Below, in pieces: positions 1 through 8,790 of a stretch of 64,000 nt of DNA. Source of the DNA: Pseudohongiella sp. (GTDB lineage Bacteria; Pseudomonadota; Gammaproteobacteria; Pseudomonadales; Pseudohongiellaceae); the NCBI GenBank assembly GCA_030651695.1, contig JAUSCD010000030.1:1-64000 (forward strand), in the 5' to 3' direction. Both the position numbers and the translations under genes were made by a program. The first letter of the stretch is position 1, and each line of letters starts with the position of its first letter. The notes under the pieces were generated by a model. The model made no database searches and was not told the DNA's origin. It was given only the letters and a program-made list of their open reading frames with translations.

Positions 1-140
1 GGCAGGATATATTTGCTTACATCGAAATGTTTTACAATCCAGTTCGTCGACACGGAACTAATGGAAATGTGTCGCCGGCCGAGTATGAAAAGAGTTACTT
101 TAAGCAGCTGGGAAGTGTCTAGAGAACTGGTAGCGATTCA
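1..140 (+). mobile_element. Right end of an IS3-family insertion sequence
   Basis: The window starts inside an IS. The reading frame from base 3 encodes a typical IS3-family OrfB tail. The DNA after its stop codon ends in ...CTGGTAGCGATTCA, so the inverted terminal repeat read inward would begin TGAATCGCTACCAGTTCTC, with the TG...CA ends usual for this family. From base 141 the sequence is a polysaccharide export gene, so the junction lies at about 140/141. The left end and the target duplication are outside the window, so the exact boundary is an inference. Confidence 0.75.
3..122 (+). CDS. IS3-family transposase OrfB, C-terminal fragment (5' end outside window)
   Basis: This frame is not in the ORF track because it has no start inside the window. 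Its 39 codons include YIEMFYNP, RRHG and SPAEYEK, which match the extreme C-terminus of IS3-family integrase-core transposases (usual forms are YIE.FYN..RRH and SP.E.E). It ends with TAG at 120-122, about 18 bases before the proposed IS end, the usual arrangement for these elements. The catalytic DDE residues would lie upstream and are not visible. Assignment to the family is confident; the subgroup is not determined. Confidence 0.8.
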   Translation, partial: QDIFAYIEMFYNPVRRHGTNGNVSPAEYEKSYFKQLGSV

Positions 141-366
141 GAATACACCTGGCCGCTTCAGTTTTAAATCACCGGTTACAGTGCTGGATGTAATTGCAGA
201 GGCTGGTGGATTCACACCGTTTGCTGCAAGTTCCAGAGTAGTGATACTCAGAAGTGAAAGCGGAGTGACCCGCCGGATACCATTCAATTACCGTCGTGTA
301 ACGCGTGGCCGCACGCCTCCTGAGCAGATCATGGTGCTTCCGGGCGACATCGTAATGGTCCCGTGA
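141..366 (+). pseudogene. Polysaccharide export (Wza/GumB-like) protein, 3' remnant truncated by IS
   Basis: Wza/GumB proteins form the outer-membrane channel for capsule or exopolysaccharide. The 74 codons here match only the last SLBB-type domain (PGRFSFKSPVTVLDVIAEAGG, then VLPGDIVMVP just before the stop). A complete protein is several times longer and begins with a lipoprotein signal and a Poly_export domain. The track ORF 13-366 joins this remnant to out-of-frame IS sequence, so its first ~43 residues are not export protein. The 5' portion may survive on the other side of the IS, outside the window. The remnant is followed closely by the chain-length gene, the normal position of wza in such operons. 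Confidence 0.75.
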
Positions 367-403
367 GTGACCACACGTTCCGGAACCATGACTTTAAAAA
401 CCA

Positions 404-1921
404 TTGCTCCATAACCTTGCAGGTAAACGTTTGCTGCCTAATATAATTAATATCGTGATGCGCCGGAAGTGGACAATACTGGGAGGCTTCCTTTTTATGT
501 TCGCCACCTGCGCCAGCCTTATTTTTGCACTACCGGATATGTACCGTGGATCCACAACTGTGTTGTTGGGCCAGGATGCGATCTCGGATTCTGTTGTCGG
601 GTCGGGCAATATCGGACAACTGGAACAACGCCTGCATGTCATCCGGCAGGAGTTGCTGGGCAGAGAGCAACTGATTGCCTTGATTCAGCGTTTTAATCTA
701 TATGAAGGTTGGCGGGACAAAGTGCCTACGGCGACTCTGCTGGATCGAATGCGTAAGGACATTCACATTTCACAGTCAGTTACCAGCCAGGTCAGTTTGC
801 AGCGCGGGCAATCCGCACCCATGCAGGTAAGGATAGGTTATCAAGGCTGGTCTCCCGAAGAAGTAGCTGAAGTCAGCAATGCACTTGCAGACATCTATCG
901 CGAAAAGTACGAAGGCATTCGCATTGATCAGGCGAGCCGGACAACGGACTTCCTGCGTGGAGAGCTTGAAGATGTTGCAAAAAGAATGCGGGAACAGGAG
1001 GAGCAGATAGATGCATTCAGAAGTGCAAATCTTGGGCAACTTCCCCAACAGGAAGGCATGAATCTGGCAACGCTGGAAAGGCTGAATTCAGATCTGCGTA
1101 TCAATGGCGAACGGCAGATGCAGCTTCAGAACCGGCGCAGTGAAATCCAGGCAGGAGAATTCCGCACAGTAGCAGGTATAGCTGGCGAATCACGACTTGA
1201 GCTGTTGCGTCGCGAGTTGGCCGTGATGCGTACGCGCTACAGCGAACGGCACCCTGGCATGATCAGATTGCAGGAAGAAATCAATCAACTGGAGCAACAG
1301 GCCGTTCAGGCTGAAGAATCCGGTGGAATTGGTACAACGGTTAGTGTGGCCGAAGAATTCGCTCGCTTGAGAAGAGAAGAAAATGCGCTACGTGAATCGA
1401 TTGCTTCCATGCAATTGCGTCTTCAGTTGTCACCGGAAATTGGCCAGCGACTGGCGCAGATGAGTAATACCTACAACGCAATCCGTGAAGAACACCTTGT
1501 GCTGCAGCGTCGATTTCAGGACGCGCGGCTGGCTGAGTCTCTGGAGTCACAGCAAACAAGGCAGTTTCAGGTGTTAGAGCTTGCACTACCGCCAGACTTT
1601 TCTTCCGCACCAAACAGGCCACGGCTATTGGTTATGGCGTTTGTGCTGAGCTGTGCTGCCATATTTGCCCTGATCTTTATCGTCGAGCAACTTACCCAGA
1701 CATTCTACAGTTCACACGATCTCAGGAGTTTCAGTTCTTTGCCGGTGCTTGCAAGTATCAGGCATATAGAGACCACAGGCGCCCGTGTAAAGAATGCCGC
1801 CACTTCGGTGATCGTGCTGCTCATTTATGTACTACTTCTACTGGCTGCAGTCGGATTTATTTACAGCAACGGACTGACAGCCAAAGGTTTGGTCTGGCTG
1901 GTGGCGGGCAACTATGTTTGA
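404..1921 (+). CDS. Chain-length determinant / polysaccharide co-polymerase (GumC/Wzz family)
   Basis: This inner-membrane co-polymerase controls polymer length and links Wzy polymerisation to export. The sequence shows a first membrane segment after an RRKW motif (about residues 20-42), a long periplasmic region with heptad-like coiled coil (about 170-380), a second membrane segment after PNRPRLLVM, and an extra hydrophobic segment near the C-terminus (about 468-490). There is no kinase domain; that is encoded by the next gene, which overlaps by 8 bases. The start is uncertain: TTG at 404 is the first available codon, TTG at 431 has a better spaced AGGT, and ATG at 458 just precedes the first membrane helix. 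Confidence 0.85.
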   Translation: MLHNLAGKRLLPNIINIVMRRKWTILGGFLFMFATCASLIFALPDMYRGSTTVLLGQDAISDSVVGSGNIGQLEQRLHVIRQELLGREQLIALIQRFNLYEGWRDKVPTATLLDRMRKDIHISQSVTSQVSLQRGQSAPMQVRIGYQGWSPEEVAEVSNALADIYREKYEGIRIDQASRTTDFLRGELEDVAKRMREQEEQIDAFRSANLGQLPQQEGMNLATLERLNSDLRINGERQMQLQNRRSEIQAGEFRTVAGIAGESRLELLRRELAVMRTRYSERHPGMIRLQEEINQLEQQAVQAEESGGIGTTVSVAEEFARLRREENALRESIASMQLRLQLSPEIGQRLAQMSNTYNAIREEHLVLQRRFQDARLAESLESQQTRQFQVLELALPPDFSSAPNRPRLLVMAFVLSCAAIFALIFIVEQLTQTFYSSHDLRSFSSLPVLASIRHIETTGARVKNAATSVIVLLIYVLLLLAAVGFIYSNGLTAKGLVWLVAGNYV

Positions 1922-2606
1922 GATCTCTGAAAAACGCGCGCTGGATCCTAAGCTGGTGAATTTGCTGAAGCCAAATTCGACTTATGCTGAAAGCTACCAG
2001 CGTCTGCGCCTGTCGGTTGAAAGTAGCCGGAACCGTGATGAAGGTGTGGTTGTTGCTATTGCAAGTCCGGTTAAAGGAGAAGGCAAGACGCTGACGGCAA
2101 TCAATCTGGCTGCAGCGCTGGCGCAAAACCCGGCGCACAAAGTGCTGTTGATTGATTTGAATTTGCGACCTACGCAGAACTCCATAAAAGAATATCTGGG
2201 CATACAAAAATGGAGAGCGCCCGGGGTCGTCGAAAATGTACTTGGCAAAGCGATCGACTGGGATCAGCTTGCCCAAACTATGCCTGCGCTGAATCTGCAC
2301 TTTATGCCATCCGGGCAACAGGCACAGTCACCTTATGAGATTCTGAATTCCGGAAAAATGGGTGAAATGGTTGCTGAGGCGCGTCGCCGCTATGACTTTG
2401 TCATTCTGGACACGGCAGCTGTCACGCTGTTTGCAGACACTCAGTTGATTTCGCCGCTGGTTGACAAATTTGTGGTTCTGGTAGCCGCCGGAGAAACCTC
2501 AAAGAAACAACTGGGCGACTGTCTGAACCTGATGCCGCCGGATAAAGTCATGGGGCTGGTTATCAACAGCAGCAAAAAAACAGGTGGTGGGGACTATGCG
2601 GTCTAA
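1914..2606 (+). CDS. CpsD/CapB-like tyrosine-kinase-type ATPase
   Basis: This is the cytoplasmic partner of the preceding co-polymerase, in the bacterial tyrosine kinase (BY-kinase) family. A Walker A motif (SPVKGEGKTLTAINLA, near residue 47) and a Walker B (FVILDTA, near 155) are clear. The Walker A' segment reads LLIDLNLRP rather than the usual DxDxR form. BY-kinases normally end in a cluster of tyrosines that are autophosphorylated; here only one tyrosine (GGGDYAV) remains in the tail. The protein may therefore act mainly as an ATP-dependent switch. The short overlaps with both neighbours indicate translational coupling. Confidence 0.85.
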   Translation: MFEISEKRALDPKLVNLLKPNSTYAESYQRLRLSVESSRNRDEGVVVAIASPVKGEGKTLTAINLAAALAQNPAHKVLLIDLNLRPTQNSIKEYLGIQKWRAPGVVENVLGKAIDWDQLAQTMPALNLHFMPSGQQAQSPYEILNSGKMGEMVAEARRRYDFVILDTAAVTLFADTQLISPLVDKFVVLVAAGETSKKQLGDCLNLMPPDKVMGLVINSSKKTGGGDYAV

Positions 2607-3624
2607 TACACACAGACAGCAAGGAAAAAGAGTACTTATCCTTGGCACAGGAATGTTTGCAATCACGCTGGCAAATGAAATCCTTGAGCGGCCCCAGTGT
2701 GGAATGGTCATCATCGGTCTCGTATCAGAGCACGCAAAAAGCAGCGTCTACACAGTCAAATTTCCTCTACTGGGGGAGATCAAAGATCTGAGTAGAATAA
2801 TTCTTGAGCACAAGCCCGATCGAATTATTGTGACACTGGATGATCATGTGCTCATGGAACACTGTCACAGGCTGGTTGAAGAGAAATACTTCCGGCAGCT
2901 CCAGGTGGATGACGGGGAAGAGTTCTATGAGAGTCTCACAGGGAAGCTCGCAATTGACACTCTTTCACATCGATCGTTGATGTTGTCGAAAGACTTTCAG
3001 CTGCCGGTATCCACACAAATCATGTCGCGTATCTACAGTTTGATATTCGCCGGTGCAGGGATACTGGTGACAGCACCGCTGATGTTGTTGATTGCCATAC
3101 TGATAAAAATAGATTCACCCGGTCCGGTGTTGTTTGTGCAGAGCAGAATCGGTCTGGCAAACAAACCTTTTAATCTTTTCAAGTTCAGGACGATGCATCC
3201 TGCAACCGGGAAAACATCTGAATGGGTCTGTGACAACGCCAATCGCATCACGCGCGTTGGCCGCATACTCAGGAAGTTTAGGCTGGATGAACTTCCGCAG
3301 TTTTTTAATGTGCTATTAAACGACATGAACATAGTCGGGCCAAGACCGCATCCGGTATCAAATTACGAACTCTATGCTCTGGTTTCCAGAAATACGCCCG
3401 AAAGTGGCACGCCGATTCCTTACTACTATCTTCGCTGTCTGGTGCGCCCGGGAATCACCGGTTGGGCCCAGATAAAATATCGATATGCAAATAATCTTGC
3501 GGAGGAGATAGAAAAGCTGCGTTTCGATTTGTACTACATAAAACATTATTCCTTGTGGCTGGATGCAAGAATAATGTTGGAAACAATCAAAGTTGTGGTG
3601 CTCGGTCATGAGCAACGTTACTGA
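2596..3624 (+). CDS. Undecaprenyl-phosphate sugar-1-phosphate transferase (priming glycosyltransferase)
   Basis: This enzyme starts the repeat unit by moving a sugar-1-phosphate from a nucleotide sugar to undecaprenyl phosphate at the inner membrane. The conserved bacterial sugar transferase domain occupies about residues 145-342. It has a single hydrophobic hairpin (LIFAGAGILVTAPLMLLIAI), then KFRTM, RKFRLDELPQFFNVL, IVGPRP and RPGITGWAQ. The N-terminus is a short nucleotide-binding-like region without the four extra membrane helices of full WcaJ/CpsE proteins. I chose ATG 2596, which overlaps the previous gene by 11 bases, over the upstream GTG. The sugar substrate cannot be told from sequence. 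Confidence 0.9.
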   Translation: MRSNTHRQQGKRVLILGTGMFAITLANEILERPQCGMVIIGLVSEHAKSSVYTVKFPLLGEIKDLSRIILEHKPDRIIVTLDDHVLMEHCHRLVEEKYFRQLQVDDGEEFYESLTGKLAIDTLSHRSLMLSKDFQLPVSTQIMSRIYSLIFAGAGILVTAPLMLLIAILIKIDSPGPVLFVQSRIGLANKPFNLFKFRTMHPATGKTSEWVCDNANRITRVGRILRKFRLDELPQFFNVLLNDMNIVGPRPHPVSNYELYALVSRNTPESGTPIPYYYLRCLVRPGITGWAQIKYRYANNLAEEIEKLRFDLYYIKHYSLWLDARIMLETIKVVVLGHEQRY

Positions 3625-3668
3625 CCGCCGGCGCTGAATAATTCATGTAATCTAAAGGGAAGTCACTT

Positions 3669-5033
3669 GTGAATACTCTCAATCTTGTCTTGCGTGAAAA
3701 ACAATACTCTGGCTATCAACCTGACCACGAGACTCAGTTGTCGGAGCGTATAGCTGATCATACTGCGCGAATCACCGTTGTCGGTCAGGGTTATGTCGGT
3801 TTGCCACTGGCGGTAGAGTTTTGTCGCGTTGGCTTTAAAGTAATTGGCATTGACATCGACAAGGACCGCGTTAAAAGACTGAATCGTGGTGAGTCCCTGA
3901 CTCCTGATGTTTCGCATGAGTCGCTGCTGGAGATGCGGAATACCGGGCACTATGAAGCCAGCTGGGATTTCTCCGTGTTGCAGAACAGTGACGTGATCCT
4001 GATCTGTGTCCCCACGCCGCTTCGGAAATCCAAAGACCCGGATATTTCATACGTACTCGACACCGTTGAGAAGGTCGTGAAGTATCTGCGGCCGGGGCAG
4101 CTTATCATTCTCGAGTCGACTACGTATCCCGGTACAACAGAAGAACTTTTGTTGCCGTTGTTTCAGGCCAAGGCATACTCCGCCGGAGACGATGTGTTTC
4201 TGGCTTTCTCGCCTGAGCGGATCGATCCGGGTAATACCCAGTTTATGGTCAAGGACATCCCCAAGGTCACCGGTGGGGTTTCACCCGCGTGCACGCGTCT
4301 GGCTGCCCTGTTGTACCGGCAGATTGTCAGCAAGGTGGTAGAGGTTTCCAGCCCGCGGGTAGCTGAGTTGGCGAAACTCTATGAGAACGTATTTCGTAGT
4401 GTAAACATCGCGCTCGCTAACGAGTTCTCGCTGATGTGCCGCCAGCTGGGTGTCAATTCCCGCGAAGTGATTGATGCGGCTGCAAGCAAGCCTTTCGGTT
4501 TTATGCCGTTCTACCCCGGCCCGGGCATAGGGGGCCATTGCATTCCTATTGATCCGGCCTATCTCGCATGGAAAATGAAATTCAGCAACTACCAAGCGCG
4601 TTTTATTCCGTTAGCGGAAGAAATTAATCAGTCGATGCCGGGCCATGTTGTTGATCTGGTGAGTGATGCTTTGAACGAGCGCAAGCTTTGTCTGAATGGC
4701 GCAAAGGTGTTGGCAATAGGCGCTGCATACAAACGCGGTGTAGGCGATACCCGTGAGTCGCCGGCGCTGCAAATTATGGCGAGCCTGCTCAGACTTGGTG
4801 TGCAGCTCAGCTATGCAGATCCTTACGTGCCGGAGATAGTACTGGACGGGAAAACCTATCAGTCTGAACAGCTGGACGCTGCGGTCTTAAAAGCCAGCGA
4901 TTGTGTGCTGATATTGACAGACCATGACAACCTCAACTATCAGGACATGGCGACACATGCATCGTTAATAGTAGACACCCGGGGTGCAATGCGCGGTATC
5001 GAAACCGGCAGCGCACAGATCGTCAATCTCTGA
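3669..5033 (+). CDS. UDP-N-acetylglucosamine/UDP-sugar 6-dehydrogenase (WbpA/TviB-like)
   Basis: It is predicted to oxidise C6 of a UDP-HexNAc with two NAD+ to give a UDP-uronic acid. A Rossmann motif VVGQGYVGLPLA lies at about residue 37. The middle-domain signature SPERIDPGN and the catalytic cysteine (C291 in GPGIGGHCIPIDP) are present, and the C-terminal UDP-binding domain has GVGDTRESPA. The motif pattern is that of WbpA/TviB rather than UDP-glucose dehydrogenase. A WbpP-like epimerase at the end of the locus fits a GlcNAcA/GalNAcA route. It starts with GTG after AAGGGAAG. UDP-GlcNAc against UDP-GalNAc or UDP-Glc is not settled. Confidence 0.85.
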   Translation: MNTLNLVLREKQYSGYQPDHETQLSERIADHTARITVVGQGYVGLPLAVEFCRVGFKVIGIDIDKDRVKRLNRGESLTPDVSHESLLEMRNTGHYEASWDFSVLQNSDVILICVPTPLRKSKDPDISYVLDTVEKVVKYLRPGQLIILESTTYPGTTEELLLPLFQAKAYSAGDDVFLAFSPERIDPGNTQFMVKDIPKVTGGVSPACTRLAALLYRQIVSKVVEVSSPRVAELAKLYENVFRSVNIALANEFSLMCRQLGVNSREVIDAAASKPFGFMPFYPGPGIGGHCIPIDPAYLAWKMKFSNYQARFIPLAEEINQSMPGHVVDLVSDALNERKLCLNGAKVLAIGAAYKRGVGDTRESPALQIMASLLRLGVQLSYADPYVPEIVLDGKTYQSEQLDAAVLKASDCVLILTDHDNLNYQDMATHASLIVDTRGAMRGIETGSAQIVNL

Positions 5034-5037
5034 TTGT

Positions 5038-6390
5038 ATGATAAAACCGGAAGTACAGGAGTGGTGGCGAAAAGACAGGGAAGTCTGTGCGTCGGATCAT
5101 GATTTGGTGCAAAAGTTGGCACCAGCGCGCGGTGTGCTTATTGAGCCGGTTGACCGGGAAAGTGCGTGGTCTTTTTATGCTCTGGTGGTATTCAGCTTTA
5201 TCCTGCTTCTGGCGCCGCAACAGATATTTCCGGTTCTCGCGCCCTTACGGATTGCGATGTTATCGATAGTGCTGGTTGTTACTGTCCATGTGGGTAGCCG
5301 GCTGTCACGTCAGTTGCCAGTAATGCACTATCCGCCTGGTGTCGTCATTGCTCTGGCGTTGACGGGTTGGGCCGTGTTGACAATTCCCCTCTCCGTATGG
5401 CCAGGGGGAAGCCTGTCGTTTCTGACGTCGAAATACTTCAAAACGATTATTGTCTTCCTGTTGTTAGCTAACGTGATTAGCACCATGGGCAGATTGAGGG
5501 GAATATTCTGGGCCCTGGTGCTGATGTCAATTCCGCTCGCCGCAACTGCCATAAACAATTTTCTGACGGGTTCTACCATGAGCGGAGGTGAGCGCATTAT
5601 TGGTTACGATGCGCCGCTCGCTGAAAACCCCAACGACATGGCGCTCTTGCTCAATCTCTTTCTGCCTTTAGCGGTCGGAATATTTCTGAGAGAGAAGAGG
5701 CCAGTTGTCAGACTTTTTCTGCTGGGCGTTGTCGGATTGATGATAGTCGCGATATTCGCAACATTCTCACGCGCAGGATTTCTGACGTTGGGCGTTACAT
5801 TTTTTTGTTATATGTTTTTTCTGCGAAACAGGCCGGAGCGTTTCTACGCACCTGTCATTCTTGTGATATGTGTCATGGCACTGCCGTTGGTGCCGGGCGA
5901 CTATATCGGGCGACTGAGTACGATTACAAATATAGAAAATGACACGACCGGATCAGCACAGATACGCCTGCGGGATTCTATCGCAGCAGTGAACATCGTT
6001 CTGGACAATCCGTTGACGGGTGCCGGGGTGGGCATGAATACCTTGGCCATGAATGAGGCGCGCGGTGCTACGTGGACAGAGATCCATAATGTCTATCTGA
6101 CACTTGCTGTTGAACTGGGTCTGCCGGGATTGATATTGTTCCTGATGTTACTGGGTGCAGCCTTGAAAACTACAAGGATGATTATGGATTCTGCTCGTGG
6201 AAATACTCAGCAGTACGACCTCTACTGCTTTGCGGAAGCGCTTCGGGTCAGTCTGATAGCCTTCAGCGTAGCAGCTGTTTTTCATCCCGTGGCTTACCAT
6301 TTCTACTTCTACTACATCGCCGGTATCGCCATGGCGTTGACGCAGATCCGTAGTCATATAGATCACGGCAGTAGCGTCGCCTCAACATGA
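5038..6390 (+). CDS. O-antigen ligase/polymerase family membrane protein (Wzy/WaaL-like)
   Basis: This multi-pass inner-membrane protein has about ten to twelve hydrophobic segments. Its large periplasmic loop carries NPLTGAGVGMNT, then TEIHNVYLTLAVELGLPGL, the typical Wzy_C/O-antigen ligase signature with its conserved histidine. In this locus it most likely polymerises the lipid-linked repeat units after Wzx flips them. No other polymerase is seen. The start is ATG 5038, 4 bases after the dehydrogenase stop; the longer track ORF from 4984 would overlap that gene. The first 40 residues are charged and cytoplasmic. The gene overlaps the next by ATGA. Confidence 0.85.
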   Translation: MIKPEVQEWWRKDREVCASDHDLVQKLAPARGVLIEPVDRESAWSFYALVVFSFILLLAPQQIFPVLAPLRIAMLSIVLVVTVHVGSRLSRQLPVMHYPPGVVIALALTGWAVLTIPLSVWPGGSLSFLTSKYFKTIIVFLLLANVISTMGRLRGIFWALVLMSIPLAATAINNFLTGSTMSGGERIIGYDAPLAENPNDMALLLNLFLPLAVGIFLREKRPVVRLFLLGVVGLMIVAIFATFSRAGFLTLGVTFFCYMFFLRNRPERFYAPVILVICVMALPLVPGDYIGRLSTITNIENDTTGSAQIRLRDSIAAVNIVLDNPLTGAGVGMNTLAMNEARGATWTEIHNVYLTLAVELGLPGLILFLMLLGAALKTTRMIMDSARGNTQQYDLYCFAEALRVSLIAFSVAAVFHPVAYHFYFYYIAGIAMALTQIRSHIDHGSSVAST

Positions 6391-7616
6391 AAAAAACTGA
6401 AAACCAGATCCCGGGTGAACACCAGCAGCCCGGCCGTATCAAGCTGCTTAAAGTTGTCACCAGTTTCCTGAGTGGTGGTACCGAAGGGCAGGTGGACTGT
6501 CTGGCTAAAGCGATTGACCGGACCGTGTTTGATCTGGGATTTGCCTGCCTGCATAAAGAAGGGCCATTTCTTGAGGAATTGGAGCGGCTGAACATATCTG
6601 TCAAGGAATTTCCGATCGGAAAGTTCTCGCATCCAAAAACGTATGTGCAGCAACTTAAACTCGCGATGTATATGAAATCGGAAAAAGTGCAGATTTCGCA
6701 TAGCTATAACTTCTACTCAAATCTAGTTGCCGTCCCTGCCGCTAAAATGGCCGGTGTCCCCGTTGTAATAGCATCCATCAGAGACCGTGGAGTCTATCTG
6801 ACCCCCATGCAAAAGCGGGTGCAGAGGTGGACTTGCAGCATGGCTGATCTGGTACTTGTAAATGCAGAGGCAATCCGCGACTGGCTTATAGACCAGGGCG
6901 TCCCCGCAGCGAAAATAAGCGTGATAAAAAATGGGCTGGATTTGTCGAGTTATCAACACAATGATAAATCGCCTAGTATTCGCGAGGAGCTGGGGATCGA
7001 GTCAAAATCCAGACTGGTAGCGATGCTATCGCGGCTGAATCCCCAAAAGGGGGTTGAAGAGTTCTTGCATGCAGCGGTTGCAGTCAGTAACAGACACGCA
7101 GACGTGAATTTTCTGGTGGTTGGTGAAAAGCTTGGCTACAAGGATGGAGCTGTTACCCGTGATTCAGAGTATCACGAACATCTCCAGTCTCTCGCTGACA
7201 GCCTCGGAATTGCCGGGCGTGTAAGCTTCACAGGTCACCGCAACGACGTAAGTAATATTCTCCCACAGTGCGACCTGTCTGTTTTGCCGTCTCACAGTGA
7301 AGGTTTGTCTAACGCACTCATTGAATCAATGGCTGCAAGTCTGCCGATTGTTGCGACTGACGTTGGTGGTAATCCCGAGTTGGTAAAACACAATGTAAAT
7401 GGGTTTCTGGTCCCTGTGCAGGACGCTACTGCTTTGGCTGCCGCCATCAACAGAATTCTGGACGATCCGAAAATGGCGGCCTGTTTCGGATTTGCATCCA
7501 GGCAGCTATGCGAGGAGCAATTCTCCACCGTGCGTATGGCGGCACTCACTCAGCAGCTGTACAAGAGCGAGATACAAAAAAGAAGTCATCCCCATGTTGT
7601 GGAGAAAACAAATTGA
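6387..7616 (+). CDS. Family 4 glycosyltransferase
   Basis: This is a GT-B fold retaining glycosyltransferase that probably adds one sugar to the lipid-linked repeat at the cytoplasmic face. The N-terminal acceptor domain has the SGGTEGQ loop (about residue 30). The C-terminal GT1 (GT4) domain shows LSRLNPQKGV, a nucleotide-sugar site ending in LPSHSEGLSNALIESMA, and TDVGGNPELV. The length of 409 aa is normal. The ATG overlaps the preceding stop (ATGA), so it is part of one operon. Donor and acceptor cannot be read from sequence. Confidence 0.9.
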   Translation: MKKTENQIPGEHQQPGRIKLLKVVTSFLSGGTEGQVDCLAKAIDRTVFDLGFACLHKEGPFLEELERLNISVKEFPIGKFSHPKTYVQQLKLAMYMKSEKVQISHSYNFYSNLVAVPAAKMAGVPVVIASIRDRGVYLTPMQKRVQRWTCSMADLVLVNAEAIRDWLIDQGVPAAKISVIKNGLDLSSYQHNDKSPSIREELGIESKSRLVAMLSRLNPQKGVEEFLHAAVAVSNRHADVNFLVVGEKLGYKDGAVTRDSEYHEHLQSLADSLGIAGRVSFTGHRNDVSNILPQCDLSVLPSHSEGLSNALIESMAASLPIVATDVGGNPELVKHNVNGFLVPVQDATALAAAINRILDDPKMAACFGFASRQLCEEQFSTVRMAALTQQLYKSEIQKRSHPHVVEKTN

Positions 7617-8746
7617 GTCAGCTCAGTATCCGTTGTCTGGAAAGTACTGCAGATTTCCTCGCGATAAGAGAACAGTGGAACGATCTGCTGAACCGTAGTC
7701 AATGCAATACCATATTCATGAGTTGGGAATGGCAATATACCTGGTGGCAGAATCTGTCCGAAAAACGCTCCCTTGCCATTTTTGTCATTCATGATGGTGA
7801 TCAACTGATTGCCTTGGCACCTATGGCAATGCGTCCACCGGACTTTGCCCGGTTGGTGCCATTCAAAGCGTTGGAAATACTGGGCGCAGGAAATGTCGGC
7901 TCTGATTACCTGAGTATCATCGTGCGTGAAGGTTTCGAGAATCAGGCATTGTCCATGTTGGGCAGCCGGTTGATGAGCAATAATTCTGTTATCGAGTTCA
8001 GTAACACCGAACGCAGTTCCGGCATCATGACAATGGCCGCATTGAAGATGCAGAAGAACGGGTGTCAGACGTTTCGCCATACCCAAAGTTTCAGTCCTTA
8101 TATTGATCTGTCGTCACATACATGGAGCAGTTACATCGCGCCAAAGGCAGCGCGTTTCAACAAGAAGTACAGACGCCTGAAAAAAGAGTTCGATGTGCGG
8201 CTGGTGCAGACCGAAAGTGAAGAGAAACGCGGGGAAGATCTCGACATTCTTATAGGTCTCCACCTTAAGCGTTGGGATGGAAGGGGGGGCTCGAACGCCT
8301 TTGATTCCGAAAATCTGCGTAAATTTCATCATGCATTTACCGCATTGGCCCTGGAGAAAAAATGGCTTAGGCTGTTTACCTTATGGCTCGATGATAGACC
8401 TGCAGCCTCCGTCTACGGGTTCTTCTATCAGAACACTTACTACTACTATCAGGCCGGGTTTGATCCGTCATACAGCCAGTTCAGCGTCGGCTATCTTGCC
8501 GTTGGGCTCATCATTCAGCAGGCATTCGAAGAAGGTGCCAAGGAGTTCGACATGTTGCGCGGAGAGGAAGAATATAAATACACCTGGGCAAACAATGAAA
8601 GAGAGATAGTCCGGCTCAGTATTTTTCCGCCCAGTCTTAAGGGCTATCTGTGCGCGCGAACTATGGAAGTCAGGAAGAGCATAAAATACATAGTCAACAG
8701 GCGAGCAAACTCCGGTTCGTCTGCGCGTCATCAAGCGGCGAGTTGA
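7613..8746 (+). CDS. FemAB/CelD-BcsL-like GNAT acyltransferase
   Basis: The protein resembles the GNAT domain proteins (CelD/BcsL, FemAB-related) common in exopolysaccharide loci, where they are thought to add an acyl or aminoacyl group to a sugar. Visible features are SWEWQYTWWQ near residue 36, a double-GNAT layout, and the C-terminal block YYYQAGFDPSYSQFSVGYLA, followed by EFDMLRGEEEYKYTW. I place the start at TTG 7613, which overlaps the stop of the glycosyltransferase (TTGA) and has GGAG seven bases upstream. The track start at 7508 lies well inside the upstream gene. The chemical group transferred is unknown. Confidence 0.75.
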   Translation: MSQLSIRCLESTADFLAIREQWNDLLNRSQCNTIFMSWEWQYTWWQNLSEKRSLAIFVIHDGDQLIALAPMAMRPPDFARLVPFKALEILGAGNVGSDYLSIIVREGFENQALSMLGSRLMSNNSVIEFSNTERSSGIMTMAALKMQKNGCQTFRHTQSFSPYIDLSSHTWSSYIAPKAARFNKKYRRLKKEFDVRLVQTESEEKRGEDLDILIGLHLKRWDGRGGSNAFDSENLRKFHHAFTALALEKKWLRLFTLWLDDRPAASVYGFFYQNTYYYYQAGFDPSYSQFSVGYLAVGLIIQQAFEEGAKEFDMLRGEEEYKYTWANNEREIVRLSIFPPSLKGYLCARTMEVRKSIKYIVNRRANSGSSARHQAAS

Positions 8747-8790
8747 GCTCAATCCACAAAGAAGTACAGCAGTGAATTTCTGGAGAGATC

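Noticed and set aside
13-141. N-terminal 43 residues of the track ORF 13-366
   Set aside because: This stretch is IS DNA read out of frame with the transposase; only the part after 141 matches an export protein.
7508-7612. N-terminal extension of the FemAB-like protein
   Set aside because: It lies wholly inside the preceding glycosyltransferase gene in another frame; TTG 7613 gives a coupled start with a ribosome site.
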